Part shown: positions 48,210 through 57,518 of the stretch, one piece after another
Layout of the letters: each line of letters begins with the position of its first letter
Numbering within the stretch: the stretch's first letter is position 1
Origin: Campylobacter concisus
GTDB taxonomy: Bacteria > Campylobacterota > Campylobacteria > Campylobacterales > Campylobacteraceae
Length of the DNA stretch: 64,000 bases
NCBI RefSeq assembly: GCF_003048535.1
Contig: NZ_PIRQ01000002.1
Coordinates: forward strand, 62,001 to 126,000
Reading direction: 5' to 3'
Notes under the pieces: model-generated
The model's database searches: none
Told to the model about the DNA's origin: nothing
What the model saw: the letters and a program-made list of their open reading frames with translations, nothing else
Program-made: the position numbers and the translations under genes

Positions 48210-48863
48210 TTACATTCCTAGCTTTGTGCCTAGTCTTTTCATCTGCGGGCATGCCTTGCTTAGCCCACGAAAGCAAGCGACTTTATAAATTCCATAAGCC
48301 CTTTTTTCGTCTTTATTGACACCAAGACCAAGCTCATACATCGCTCCGATATTAGCACAACTTGGCAAATCGCCAGCATTGCATGCATTTGTATAAGCTT
48401 GCATTGCTAAGTAATAATCTTGCTTAACGATCTCACCTTTTCTATAAGCATTGCCTAAATGATAGCAAGCTTGCATGCCTCCGCCATTGCAACTTTCTTT
48501 ATAAATCGAAATTGCCTTTTTTGGATTTTTTTTAACTCCAAGTCCAAGCTCATAAAGAGTGCCCAAATTTGCACAACCGACTTGCACCTTAGCATCGCAA
48601 GCTTTTTTATAATTTGTTAAAGCATTTTCATATTCTTTTAAAAGCTCGTAATTTACACCCAAATCGTTGCAAGCTTCCGCATCGCCTTCTTCGCATTTTG
48701 GTATTAAAATTTCGATCGCATTTCTTGAAATTTGCTCTTTATTTTGCACTATTTTTTCATCCTTTGGTTGCTGCCACGAATCATCTTGTTTTTGTCCTAC
48801 ACCAATCACATTTAAGCAGCCAGTGAAAAATAAAGCCGATAAAAGCAATAAATATTTTTTCAT
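48210..48863 (-). CDS. Sel1-repeat lipoprotein
   Basis: The 217-residue protein has a lipoprotein signal (lipobox FTGC near residue 16) and at least four cysteine-containing Sel1 repeats: CEEGDAEACNDLGVNYELLK, YKKACDAKVQVGCANLGTLY, YKESCNGGGMQACYHLG and YTNACNAGDLPSCANIG. The ATG at 48863 is chosen because AAAAGGAA precedes it; an open frame of 11 codons upstream has no ribosome site. It resembles the following gene, so the pair probably arose by duplication. Confidence 0.88.
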   Translation of the reverse strand: MKKYLLLLSALFFTGCLNVIGVGQKQDDSWQQPKDEKIVQNKEQISRNAIEILIPKCEEGDAEACNDLGVNYELLKEYENALTNYKKACDAKVQVGCANLGTLYELGLGVKKNPKKAISIYKESCNGGGMQACYHLGNAYRKGEIVKQDYYLAMQAYTNACNAGDLPSCANIGAMYELGLGVNKDEKRAYGIYKVACFRGLSKACPQMKRLGTKLGM

Positions 48864-48873
48864 TCTTTTCCTT

Positions 48874-50214
48874 TTAAAATTGTCCAAATAAGTCATTTAG
48901 TGCTTCACTGATACTTGGATGAGTGAAAATTTGATTTTTAAAGAAATTTGCATTTGCTTTTAAATTCATAGCAATTGCGATTTCATTTATCAGCTCATTT
49001 GCATAGATGCAGTGAAAGCTAGCACCTAAAATTTCGCCGCTTTGTGCATCAACGATAGCTTTTAACATACCTACATCGTGATTTAGCACTTTTGCGCCTG
49101 GCACTGTTGCCATACTAAGCTTTAGCTCTTTAAAATTTAGCCCAAATTTACTTGCTTCTTTGGCGTTCATTCCAACTCTTGCTAGTGGAGTGTCGGTGAA
49201 CAGCACATTTGCATGAATGCTTCTATTTTTAGTATTTCTCTTTTTATCACCAAAAATTTGTGAATAAACTATCCTAAAATCATCCAAGCTCGTGTAGGTA
49301 AAAAGCTCTCCACCGCGCACGTCGCCTACCGCATAGATGTTTGGCACATTTGTTTGAAGGTTTTCATTTGTCTTTATAAAGCCTTTTTCATTTAGCTCAA
49401 TTCCAGCAGCTTTTAAATTTAAATCATCTACATTTGCCACTCTGCCAAGCGCAATCAAAAATGCATCAGCTCTAAGGCATCTTTGCTCGCCATTTTGCTT
49501 GAAATTTAATATATTTTCTTTAATGCACTCTATCTCGCAACCCTCTAAAATTTCAACGCCTTGTACCCTAAGAGCCTCTTTTACGCTATTAGCTATATCA
49601 TCATCTTCGTTTTTAAGTAGTTTTGAACGCCCTACGATAGTCACTTTTGAGCCAAAATTTGCAAACATTGATGCAAACTCTATACCGATAAAACCGCTAC
49701 CGATAATGACAAAATGCTTTGGTAAATTTTTTAGATCAAGCAAAGTTTGGCTTAAAAATACATTTGAGCTTACAACCTCAAAAGGAGTATCTGCCTCTTT
49801 TGAGCCACTATTTATGATGATAAAGTCGCCCTCTATTATCTTTTTCTCACCACTTGGCGTTGTTACAAGAACGCTATTTTCACTAGCAAATGAGCCAACA
49901 CCATCGATCACATCGATATTTTCTTTATCATTTAGCATTGCATAGTTTTTAGCATTCAAAGCTGAAATTAGTTTATTTTTATTTTCCACACTAAGTGTGT
50001 AATATTCGCTTTCAACGCTATTATTTACAAATTTTGCCTCTTTAGCGGCTGTTATTAGACGTTTGGTTGGTATGCAGCCAACATTTATGCAAGTGCCTCC
50101 ATACATCTTTGGCGATCTCTCTACAAGAGCTACTTTTTTGCCAAGTGCGGCAGCTTTAACCGCTAGCGTTTTGCCAGCTTTTCCAAAACCAATAATTACA
50201 ATATCATATTTCAT
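48874..50214 (-). CDS. FAD-dependent pyridine nucleotide-disulfide oxidoreductase
   Basis: The 446-residue flavoprotein has the FAD-binding start IVIIGFGKAGKTLAVKAAAL, the redox-active disulfide GGTCINVGCIPTK (cysteines near 42 and 47), an NAD(P)-binding VIIGSGFIGIEFASMFANFG, and the second FAD motif YAVGDVRGGELFTYTSLDDF. It ends with a dimerisation domain (FTHPSISEALNDLF) holding the C-terminal histidine. This is class I, like dihydrolipoamide dehydrogenase or mercuric reductase. The usual pre-motif AxGGxCxNxG and the context do not name a substrate. It follows the 106-residue gene by two bases. Confidence 0.88.
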   Translation of the reverse strand: MKYDIVIIGFGKAGKTLAVKAAALGKKVALVERSPKMYGGTCINVGCIPTKRLITAAKEAKFVNNSVESEYYTLSVENKNKLISALNAKNYAMLNDKENIDVIDGVGSFASENSVLVTTPSGEKKIIEGDFIIINSGSKEADTPFEVVSSNVFLSQTLLDLKNLPKHFVIIGSGFIGIEFASMFANFGSKVTIVGRSKLLKNEDDDIANSVKEALRVQGVEILEGCEIECIKENILNFKQNGEQRCLRADAFLIALGRVANVDDLNLKAAGIELNEKGFIKTNENLQTNVPNIYAVGDVRGGELFTYTSLDDFRIVYSQIFGDKKRNTKNRSIHANVLFTDTPLARVGMNAKEASKFGLNFKELKLSMATVPGAKVLNHDVGMLKAIVDAQSGEILGASFHCIYANELINEIAIAMNLKANANFFKNQIFTHPSISEALNDLFGQF

Positions 50215-50216
50215 TT

Positions 50217-50537
50217 TCAGTCCCTTATCTTTCCCATTACATAGTAAGTTGTTTCATTTATCTTTTTTAGCTCCATTTTATATTTATTAGCCCAGTTTTT
50301 TATAATCTCATCAACTCGCTCTTTTATTTCATTAACGGTAGCTACATTTTTTATCTTTAGTCTATCTTCACTTCCACTCATCGCCACAAAACAAAGGTGC
50401 GGCTTTAAATGATCGTTTAGTTCAATTATACTCTTTGGCAAAAGACCATCAGTATTGTTTAAAATTCTACACATTTGAGCAGTGGTCGTTTCATTGACGT
50501 TATAGCCAAGCTGGATTAAAAGTGCATTATGATCCAT
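50217..50537 (-). CDS. Hypothetical protein, 106 residues
   Basis: I do not recognise this gene. The product is soluble, with a mixed helix/strand look: LLIQLGYNVNETTTAQMCRI, LNDHLKPHLCFVAMSGSEDR and EIKERVDEIIKNWANKYKME. No transmembrane or signal segment is visible. It is the first gene of the minus-strand run that continues with the FAD oxidoreductase two bases later, so the two may work together. A ribosome site AAAGGAA precedes the ATG. Confidence 0.7.
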   Translation of the reverse strand: MDHNALLIQLGYNVNETTTAQMCRILNNTDGLLPKSIIELNDHLKPHLCFVAMSGSEDRLKIKNVATVNEIKERVDEIIKNWANKYKMELKKINETTYYVMGKIRD

Positions 50538-50614
50538 ATCGTTCCTTTTGCTTAAAATTTGCGGGCATTATAAGATAAAATTGGATAAAATCGCCTAAAT
50601 TTTCAAGGACAAAT

Positions 50615-51166
50615 ATGAAAAAATTTATCATTTTTGTGTTTAGTGTTTTGCTATTTTGGGGATGTTCGTTAGATCAAATTTCACAAAATTTTGGTCTTAG
50701 CGAGCCACCACTTGATCCTGAAGTAGAGCAGATAGCAGACGCCATCTATCTATATAACGAGGGCAACTACCAAAAAGCTTGCAAGAGATTTTACGACTAC
50801 GCAAAAGATGGCAATGTCCTAGCCATGCAGCAAACTGGCGTTTGTTTTCGTGACGGCAAAGGCTTTAGCAAGGATATCTTAAGGGCACTTTTTTGGTTTG
50901 AGACAGCTGGCAGATACGGAAACATAGACGGACTAAGAAGCGCTGGATATATCTACGAGTACGGCCTTGGGGTCAATAAAAATTTAGAAAAAGCGATATA
51001 TTTTTATGAAAAAGCTGTAAGTCTTGGCTCAAGCGAGGCCAGCTACGATCTAGGGCTTATCTATCTAGGCAAAAATGACTATAAGAAAGCGAGAATTTAT
51101 CTTGATGAGGCTTGCTTTAAAGGCAAAGAAGAGGCTTGCACAAAGCTAAAAGAGATGAAATTTTAG
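50615..51166 (+). CDS. Sel1-repeat lipoprotein
   Basis: The 183-residue protein has a signal peptide ending in FWGCS (lipobox near residue 16) and Sel1 repeats: ADAIYLYNEGNYQKACKRFY, ALFWFETAGRYGNIDGLRSA, YEYGLGVNKNLEKAIYFYEK and ASYDLGLIYLGKNDYKKARI. It stands alone on the plus strand, 77 bases from the divergent 106-residue gene. The terminator that follows begins inside its last codons. Sel1 proteins often bridge other envelope proteins; no partner is evident. Confidence 0.87.
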   Translation: MKKFIIFVFSVLLFWGCSLDQISQNFGLSEPPLDPEVEQIADAIYLYNEGNYQKACKRFYDYAKDGNVLAMQQTGVCFRDGKGFSKDILRALFWFETAGRYGNIDGLRSAGYIYEYGLGVNKNLEKAIYFYEKAVSLGSSEASYDLGLIYLGKNDYKKARIYLDEACFKGKEEACTKLKEMKF

Positions 51167-51182
51167 CTCTCATCTCTTTTTA
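51151..51182 (+). terminator. Rho-independent terminator overlapping the Sel1 gene stop
   Basis: AGAGATGA (51151-51158) pairs perfectly with TCATCTCT (51170-51177), and the loop contains the stop codon (51164-51166). A T-rich run follows. The left arm encodes part of the last codons of the Sel1 gene. Confidence 0.75.
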
Positions 51183-51190
51183 TAAATTTA

Positions 51191-52303
51191 TTACGCCTCA
51201 GCCTTTTGAGCGATCAAGACGCCCTCTATCATCTTTTTGATATCCCCATCAAGTATCGCGTCAGTTTGTGAGTATGCCTCGCCACTGCGGTTATCTTTTA
51301 CCTGCTGATACGGGAAGAGTACGTATGATCTTATCTGATGACCCCAGCCGATTTCGCTTTTTTCTACGCTGTTACTAGCTTCTTGTTGTTTCATCAGCTC
51401 AAGCTCGTAAAGACGAGACTTTAGCATTTTCATCGCTGTAGCTCTGTTTTTGTGCTGACTGCGGTCGTTTTGGCACTGCACGACGATGCCAGTTGGTATA
51501 TGCGTGATGCGGATGGCTGATTCAGTTTTATTTACGTGCTGACCGCCTGCACCACTGGCTCTATAAGTGTCTATCTTTAGATCTTTCTCTTCGATCTCGA
51601 TCTCTATGTCATCATCTATTTCAGGGCTTACCATGACACTTGAAAAGCTCGTATGACGGCGCCCTGCACTATCAAATGGACTTGTGCGAACGAGCCTGTG
51701 GATGCCATTTTCTGCCTTGAAGTAGCCATAAGCATTTTCACCTTTTACGATAAAGCTCACGTCCTTTAGCCCCGCCTCTTCACCCTCTTGAAAGTCAAGA
51801 GTCTCGACCTTAAAGCCCTCGCGCTCGCAAAATCTAAGATACATCCTATAAAGCATGCTCGCCCAGTCGTTACTCTCAGTGCCACCAGCTCCAGGGTGGA
51901 TCGATACAATCGCGTTTTTGCCATCATCTTCGCCACTTAAAAGCATAGAAATTTCAAGATTTACTATCTTTTCATCTAAATTTTTAGCGTCATCAAAAAG
52001 AGAATTTATAGTCTCTTCGTCATTTTCAGAATTTGCTAGCTCAAAGAGCTCCTTTGCGTCACTTACTGCCTGATTAGCATCATTAAATTTTGCAAGCATG
52101 TTTGAAATTTTAGTTTTTTCTTTATTTAGTGCCCCAGCTCTTGCGATATCCTGCCAAAAGTCAGGGTCTTGCTCTATGGCCTCGATCTCTTTTAGTCTAG
52201 CCTTGATCTCTTCAGGCTTTACGATAGAGCCTATGTTTTCAACTTTTGTTTGTAGCTTCTTTAAAAGCTCGTTGTATTCGTAACTATCCAAGTTTTTCTC
52301 CAA
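51191..52303 (-). CDS. prfB: Peptide chain release factor 2
   Basis: RF2 reads UAA and UGA stop codons. The 370-residue protein has the SPF recognition tripeptide (208-210) and the catalytic GGQ (253-255) in [20 protein letters not shown]. It is encoded in a single continuous frame, without the programmed +1 shift used by many bacteria such as E. coli. It is divergent from panC. The N-terminal helical domain is normal. Confidence 0.97.
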   Translation of the reverse strand: MEKNLDSYEYNELLKKLQTKVENIGSIVKPEEIKARLKEIEAIEQDPDFWQDIARAGALNKEKTKISNMLAKFNDANQAVSDAKELFELANSENDEETINSLFDDAKNLDEKIVNLEISMLLSGEDDGKNAIVSIHPGAGGTESNDWASMLYRMYLRFCEREGFKVETLDFQEGEEAGLKDVSFIVKGENAYGYFKAENGIHRLVRTSPFDSAGRRHTSFSSVMVSPEIDDDIEIEIEEKDLKIDTYRASGAGGQHVNKTESAIRITHIPTGIVVQCQNDRSQHKNRATAMKMLKSRLYELELMKQQEASNSVEKSEIGWGHQIRSYVLFPYQQVKDNRSGEAYSQTDAILDGDIKKMIEGVLIAQKAEA

Positions 52304-52372
52304 AAATTTTTGCCGATTTTAGCCAAAAGTTGCTTACATTTTTAAATTTACGCCCTTTTAATCCTTTTTTGT

Positions 52373-52378
52373 TACAAT
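52373..52378 (+). promoter_or_regulatory. Probable -10 element for panC
   Basis: TACAAT follows TTTTTTGT, the T-rich extended -10 context that is typical of Campylobacter sigma-70 promoters, 33 bases before panC. It likely drives panC-rimO-tilS. Confidence 0.5.
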
Positions 52379-52411
52379 GCCAAGTTAAAATTTCAAATAA
52401 AAAGAGTCAAA

Positions 52412-53233
52412 ATGCAAATCATAAGAACTATAAAAGAACTTGAAAATTTCGTCTCTAGCACAAGCGCAAAGATCGGTTTTGTGCCGACCATGGGCGCGCT
52501 TCATAACGGACACGTTAGCCTTATCAAAAAATGCGTGAGCGAAAATGAGATAAGTATCGTCTCAACATTCGTTAATCCAACTCAATTTTTACCAGGCGAA
52601 GATCTGGACAAATACCCAAGAAAAGAGCAAAGCGACATTAAAATTTGTGAGCAAAATGCCGTTAGCGCTATTTTTATTCCAGATGCTGGTGAGCTTTACT
52701 TTGAAGATGAGCCTCTAATCGTCGCTCCAAAGAAATTTTCAGCCATCTTAGAGGGCAAAACTAGGCCAGGCCACTTTGATGGCGTCTTAAGGGTGCTAAA
52801 CAAGCTATTTCGCATAACTCGTGCAAATAGCGTTTACATGGGCAAAAAAGATACACAACAATTAATCATCGTGCAAAACATGATAAAGACATTTTTTCTT
52901 AATACCAGCCTAGTGGCTTGCGATATCGTTAGAGAGCCGGACGGACTTGCACTTTCAAGTAGAAATGTCTATATCTGCGACGAAGATAAATGTAATGCTC
53001 TAAGGCTTTCAAGATCGCTAAATAAAGCACAAAATTTGATCCAAAACGGCGAGGAAGACACAAGTGAGATCAAAACAAAGATGCTTGAAGTGTTAGAGCC
53101 ATTAAAGGTTGATTATGTCGCCATTACGGATAGAAATTTAAATGAAATTTCCAAAATAGAAAAAAATAACACCATCATTTTAGTAGCAGCTTATGTCGGC
53201 AAAACTAGACTAATAGACAACATCTGGATCTAA
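52412..53233 (+). CDS. panC: Pantothenate synthetase
   Basis: PanC joins pantoate and beta-alanine with ATP to form pantothenate. The 273 residues include the nucleotide-binding [57 protein letters not shown], and [15 protein letters not shown]. All active-site motifs are present. It precedes rimO by two bases. panB and panD are not adjacent. Confidence 0.97.
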   Translation: MQIIRTIKELENFVSSTSAKIGFVPTMGALHNGHVSLIKKCVSENEISIVSTFVNPTQFLPGEDLDKYPRKEQSDIKICEQNAVSAIFIPDAGELYFEDEPLIVAPKKFSAILEGKTRPGHFDGVLRVLNKLFRITRANSVYMGKKDTQQLIIVQNMIKTFFLNTSLVACDIVREPDGLALSSRNVYICDEDKCNALRLSRSLNKAQNLIQNGEEDTSEIKTKMLEVLEPLKVDYVAITDRNLNEISKIEKNNTIILVAAYVGKTRLIDNIWI

Positions 53234-53235
53234 AA

Positions 53236-54546
53236 ATGCCAAAACTTCACTTAATTTCACTTGGCTGTAACAAAAATTTAGTTGATTCAGAAATAATGCT
53301 TGGTAGACTGCAAAACTACGATATCACGGATGATATCAGCGACGCTGACGTTATCATCGTAAATACCTGTGGCTTTATAAAATCTGCTAAAGAAGAGAGC
53401 ATACAAACCATACTTGAGATGCATGAAGCTCGTAAAAATGGCTCTTTGCTAGTAGTAACTGGCTGTCTTATGCAGCGATATAAAGATGAGCTTATGAAAG
53501 AGCTACCAGAGGTCGATCTCTTTACCGGTGTGGCTGACTATGACAAGATCGATGAGATCATCTTAAAAAAGCAAAATTTATTTAGCCCACAAACTTATCT
53601 ACAAGCAAATGAAGAGCGTGTGATAACTGGCTCAAACTACCACGCCTACATCAAAATTTCAGAGGGCTGTAACCAAAAATGCAGCTTTTGTGCCATTCCA
53701 ACTTTTAAAGGCAAGCTAAAATCACGCTCTCTTGAAAACATCGTAAATGAGGTCAAAAATTTAGTCAAAAAAGGCTACTACGACTTTAGCTTTTTATCAC
53801 AAGACTCAAGCTCATATATGCGCGATCAGGGCATTAGCGACGGGCTAATAAATTTAATAGACGAGATAGAAAAGATAAAGGGCGTAAGAAGTGCTAGGAT
53901 ACTCTACCTCTACCCAAGTACGACCAGCAAGGAGCTAATTGAGCGTATCGTCGCCTCGCCTGTCTTTCACAACTACTTTGACATGCCGATCCAACACATC
54001 AGCGAAGATATGCTAAAGATAATGAAGCGTGGAAGTGGCGCTAAAAAGATCAAAGAGCTTTTAAATTTGATGAGAAATGCCGAGAATTCATTCTTACGAA
54101 CTGGTGTCATCGTGGGTCATCCAGGCGAGAGCGAGGAGGATTTTGATGAGCTTTGTAAATTTTTAGAAGAATTTAAATTTGATAGAATTTCAGCCTTTGC
54201 CTACTCAAAAGAAGAAGATACGGCATCTTTTGAAATGGAGCAAATCCCAGCTAAGATCATCTCAAAAAGACTAAACAAGATAGAAAAGATCACCAAAAAA
54301 TCGATAAATGAGAGCCTTCAAAAAGAGCTTGGCAAGCAAATTTATGCTTCTCTTGAGGGCGAAAGTAGCGAGGGCGAGATGTTTTACGCAGCCAAAAAAG
54401 ATATCTGGGATAAAGATATAGACGGCGAAATTCTAATAAACGAGAGCGATGTAAAAGAGCTTGAGATCGGCTCACTCTATCTTTGTGAAGTAAACGATGT
54501 GGTCGATCAAAAACTGATCGCTAAAATCATCAAAAAAGCAAAATGA
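53236..54546 (+). CDS. rimO: Ribosomal protein S12 (aspartate-88) methylthiotransferase RimO
   Basis: RimO adds a methylthio group to Asp88 of ribosomal protein S12. The 436-residue enzyme has the UPF0004 cysteines ([36 protein letters not shown]) and the radical SAM motif CNQKCSFC in [19 protein letters not shown]. The SLGCNKN opening and FKGKLKSR are the RimO type. A C-terminal TRAM-like domain follows. It overlaps tilS by four bases. Confidence 0.96.
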   Translation: MPKLHLISLGCNKNLVDSEIMLGRLQNYDITDDISDADVIIVNTCGFIKSAKEESIQTILEMHEARKNGSLLVVTGCLMQRYKDELMKELPEVDLFTGVADYDKIDEIILKKQNLFSPQTYLQANEERVITGSNYHAYIKISEGCNQKCSFCAIPTFKGKLKSRSLENIVNEVKNLVKKGYYDFSFLSQDSSSYMRDQGISDGLINLIDEIEKIKGVRSARILYLYPSTTSKELIERIVASPVFHNYFDMPIQHISEDMLKIMKRGSGAKKIKELLNLMRNAENSFLRTGVIVGHPGESEEDFDELCKFLEEFKFDRISAFAYSKEEDTASFEMEQIPAKIISKRLNKIEKITKKSINESLQKELGKQIYASLEGESSEGEMFYAAKKDIWDKDIDGEILINESDVKELEIGSLYLCEVNDVVDQKLIAKIIKKAK

Positions 54547-55523
54547 TAAGCCAAAATGTGCGAGAAAAGCTAAGCTCAGGTGCAAACCTGCTTGCATTCT
54601 CGCACGGCATAGACAGCACCGCACTTTTTTACATTTTAGAAGAGTCTGGGATCAAATTTGATCTAGCGATGGTTGATTACAATGTTCGAGAGCAAAGTAA
54701 AAACGAGATAAAAAGCGCAAAAGAGCTCGCAGATAAATTTGGTAAAAAAATTTATACAAAAAGCGTTTTTTTAGATAATTCAAATTTTGAAAAAAATGCG
54801 CGCGAGGTAAGATATGAGTTTTTTGGCAAGATTTGTCAAAAATTTAGCTACAAAAATTTGATCTTAGCTCATCAATTTGACGATAAATTTGAGTGGTTTT
54901 TGATGCAGCTTAGCAAGGGTGCTGGACTAAAAGAGCTCTTTGGTATGAGCGAGCTTGAAAAGAGAAAGTACTTTTGGCTAGTTAGGCCGCTTTTAAATTT
55001 ACGCAAAAAAGAGCTTCAAAGCTATCTTGACGAGAGAAATTTACACTATTTTATCGATGAGACAAATTTAAAAGGCGAGTTTAAAAGAAGCTTCATGAGG
55101 CTAAATTTTAGTGAGCCATTTTTGGATAGATATTTTAGTGGCGTACAAAAGAGCTTTGAGTTTTTAGAAGCCGATAGACAAATTTTAATGCCAAATATCA
55201 CAAAAATAAGTGATGAAATTTTTATCATAAAAAATGATAGTAATGCGATACGAGGTGTCGATATGGCGGCAAAAGAGCTAAACGTGCTTCTAAGCAAAGC
55301 TCAAAAAGATGAGCTAAGTGCAAATTTAGCAAAGCAAACAAGCGTGGTGCTAAGCGGCAAGATTGCTGTCGGATACGCAGATACTTACCTTCTAGTAACT
55401 CCATTTTGTAAAACCATAATGCCAAAAATTTTTAAGGAGAAGGCTAGAATTTTAAAAATTCCAGCTATAAATAGAGGCTATCTTTTTGCTATAAATTTTG
55501 ATTTATCAGAGTTAAAATTTTAA
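54543..55523 (+). CDS. tilS: tRNA(Ile)-lysidine synthase
   Basis: TilS modifies C34 of the AUA-decoding tRNA-Ile to lysidine, using lysine and ATP. The 326-residue protein has the PP-loop region [16 protein letters not shown] (residues 16-31), the family's [11 protein letters not shown] segment, [20 protein letters not shown] and the [17 protein letters not shown] insertion. The P-loop reads SHGIDS instead of the common SGGxDS. The protein is shorter than E. coli TilS, consistent with the compact epsilonproteobacterial form. It is the last gene of the panC operon. Confidence 0.92.
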   Translation: MISQNVREKLSSGANLLAFSHGIDSTALFYILEESGIKFDLAMVDYNVREQSKNEIKSAKELADKFGKKIYTKSVFLDNSNFEKNAREVRYEFFGKICQKFSYKNLILAHQFDDKFEWFLMQLSKGAGLKELFGMSELEKRKYFWLVRPLLNLRKKELQSYLDERNLHYFIDETNLKGEFKRSFMRLNFSEPFLDRYFSGVQKSFEFLEADRQILMPNITKISDEIFIIKNDSNAIRGVDMAAKELNVLLSKAQKDELSANLAKQTSVVLSGKIAVGYADTYLLVTPFCKTIMPKIFKEKARILKIPAINRGYLFAINFDLSELKF

Positions 55524-55557
55524 TCAAGTAATTCTAAAAACAATAGATAAAGAAGAT

Positions 55558-55593
55558 TTGGCTTTTGCCTGAAACACTCAAAACAAAAGCCAA
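55558..55593. terminator. Bidirectional stem-loop between tilS and prs
   Basis: TTGGCTTTTG (55558-55567) and CAAAAGCCAA (55584-55593) form a perfect 10-pair stem with a 16-base loop between the convergent tilS and prs genes. It may end transcripts from both sides; T-tracts are weak on each. Confidence 0.6.
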
Positions 55594-55599
55594 GATTAA

Positions 55600-56526
55600 T
55601 TAAAATAAGCTATTTACGCTTTCATTGTGATATACACGGCGTATCACTTCGCCAAATAAAGAAGCTGCACTTAGCACTTTTATACAAGAAAGCTCCTCAG
55701 CTAGAGGGATCGTATCTGTTACCACTAGCTCATCTAAAAAGCCTAGTCTTAGCCTATCGTAAGCTGGTCCACTAAGGACTGGATGCGTACAAAATGCCAT
55801 AACGCTAGTTGCACCACGCTCTTTAAAAATTTCAGCTGCCTTTACGATCGTACCAGCGGTATCGATCATATCATCGACTAAAATCACATCTTTACCATTT
55901 ACGTCACCGATTATATTCATCACTTCGCTTTCATTTGCTTTTTCGCGGCGTTTATCTACGATAACCATGTCAAGATTTAGATTTTTAGCTAAGGCTCTAG
56001 CACGAGCCACGCCACCTACATCAGGGCTTGCAACGATTGGATTTGGTAAATTTTTAGCTCTTACGTAGTCATTAAAAATGATACTTCCATAAAGGTTATC
56101 AACCGGAATATCAAAAAATCCTTGAATTTGTCCTGCATGAAGATCCATAGTGACGACTCTATCGATACCTGCTGTTTGCATCATGTTTGCCACTAGTTTT
56201 GCAGTGATCGGCACTCTAGGAGCTGCTTTTCTATCTTGTCTAGCGTAGCCAAAATACGGCACAATCGCTGTTATAGAGCTTGCACTACTACGTCTTAAAG
56301 CGTCAGTTAAGATAAGTAGTTCCATTAAATTTGTATTTGTCGGTGCACATGTTGGCTGAATGACAAAAACATCTTTTCCGCGCACGCTCTCGCCGATTTG
56401 CACACTGATCTCTCCATCGCTAAATCTTTTTATACTTGCCTCGCTAAGAGGAAGTGAAAGATATTGCGAAATTTTCTTTGAAAGCTCAATATTAGCCGTT
56501 CCTGAGAAAATTTTATAGCCTCTCAT
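55600..56526 (-). CDS. prs: Ribose-phosphate pyrophosphokinase
   Basis: Prs makes PRPP from ribose 5-phosphate and ATP for nucleotides, histidine and tryptophan. The 308-residue protein has the flexible-loop region [20 protein letters not shown], the signature [37 protein letters not shown], and the PRPP-binding [26 protein letters not shown] precedes the ATG. A lipoprotein gene lies 94 bases upstream in the same direction. Confidence 0.98.
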   Translation of the reverse strand: MRGYKIFSGTANIELSKKISQYLSLPLSEASIKRFSDGEISVQIGESVRGKDVFVIQPTCAPTNTNLMELLILTDALRRSSASSITAIVPYFGYARQDRKAAPRVPITAKLVANMMQTAGIDRVVTMDLHAGQIQGFFDIPVDNLYGSIIFNDYVRAKNLPNPIVASPDVGGVARARALAKNLNLDMVIVDKRREKANESEVMNIIGDVNGKDVILVDDMIDTAGTIVKAAEIFKERGATSVMAFCTHPVLSGPAYDRLRLGFLDELVVTDTIPLAEELSCIKVLSAASLFGEVIRRVYHNESVNSLF

Positions 56527-56620
56527 AATGATAACCTTTTTAGTGATTTTTATGTTGGGATTTTATCAAAACGAGCTTTAATTTAAATTTATTCTTTTTA
56601 GGACTATTTCTAGCCCTAGT

Positions 56621-57025
56621 TTAATTCTTATCGCCACAGTCAAAAATTTGTGCTTTTATTCTATAAGATGCCGCAAACTGACTGCCTCTAGGGCAAATAT
56701 CAAGATTTTGTCCATAGTAGCAAAGCGGTGATTCATTTACAATATAAAGTACGACTCTCTTGTGAAGTCCAACGATCTCAATTGCCTCATTTTTTAGATC
56801 ATTCATTGCGCCTTGTCTAAGCCCTTCAATAGTTGGATTCATTCTGCCATTTGCCTCGTCACTTCCCTCTGCTTCGCCTAAAACTTTACAGTTATAAGGT
56901 GTAGAATTTACCATTGCTATGCCTTTTGAATCTGGCAATAATGGCTTTGGCGTAAATTGTGGCGCTACACAACCAGAAAATAAAAATAAGATAGTGCAAA
57001 AAACTATCAAATTTGAAATTTTCAT
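56621..57025 (-). CDS. DUF4156-type lipoprotein
   Basis: The 134-residue protein has a lipoprotein signal (lipobox FSGC near residue 19) and a small domain with paired cysteines. Its features are VNSTPYNCKVLGEAEGSDEA, RQGAMNDLKNEAIEIVG, and CYYGQNLDICPRGSQFAASY. I associate this with DUF4156, whose members include RcsF-like envelope proteins, at moderate confidence. AGGAGG precedes the ATG. No function is established. Confidence 0.72.
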   Translation of the reverse strand: MKISNLIVFCTILFLFSGCVAPQFTPKPLLPDSKGIAMVNSTPYNCKVLGEAEGSDEANGRMNPTIEGLRQGAMNDLKNEAIEIVGLHKRVVLYIVNESPLCYYGQNLDICPRGSQFAASYRIKAQIFDCGDKN

Positions 57026-57149
57026 TTAACCTCCTTAAATAAATTTTGGCATTATTCTATTTCAAAAAAAAACGCAAGGTAAATTTTAAAAAATTATAAG
57101 TTAGTCTAAAAAATTTATTCATTAACCTTACAGCATTACAATTACAAAC

Positions 57150-57509
57150 ATGTTTAAAGCTTATAGAATTTATGATTTTATCAAAGATGATAGTTTGGAT
57201 ATGAGGGCGGCTTTTGTTGATAGACTCTATCCAAGGGGCATAAGAAAAGAGATATTTTCAAATTTCCTTTGGCTAAAGGATATCACACCAAGCACTGCTT
57301 TAAGAGAGTGGTTTCATGAAGATAGAGAAGCTAGATTTGATGAGTTTTGTGAGAAATTTGAGCTCGAGCTTGATAATGAAAAAGCGCAATCTTGCTTTAA
57401 AATGCTAAAAAAACTAGAAAAAGAGCATGGAGATATAGCACTTCTAACAGCTAGCAAAGATATAAATCTTTGCCATATCGTTGTGTTATTAAAAATTTTA
57501 AATAAGTAG
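57150..57509 (+). CDS. DUF488-family protein
   Basis: The 119-residue protein has the DUF488 pattern: AYRIYDFIKDDSLDMRAAFV, DRLYPRGIRKE, WLKDITPSTALREWFHEDRE, and a late HGDIALLTASKDINLCHIVV. The conserved WFHxD/E and the LYPRG-type motif are typical of the YeaO group. The family has no agreed function. It is convergent with pdxY, nine bases away, and divergent from the DUF4156 gene. Confidence 0.8.
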   Translation: MFKAYRIYDFIKDDSLDMRAAFVDRLYPRGIRKEIFSNFLWLKDITPSTALREWFHEDREARFDEFCEKFELELDNEKAQSCFKMLKKLEKEHGDIALLTASKDINLCHIVVLLKILNK

Positions 57510-57518
57510 TTTGCCCGC

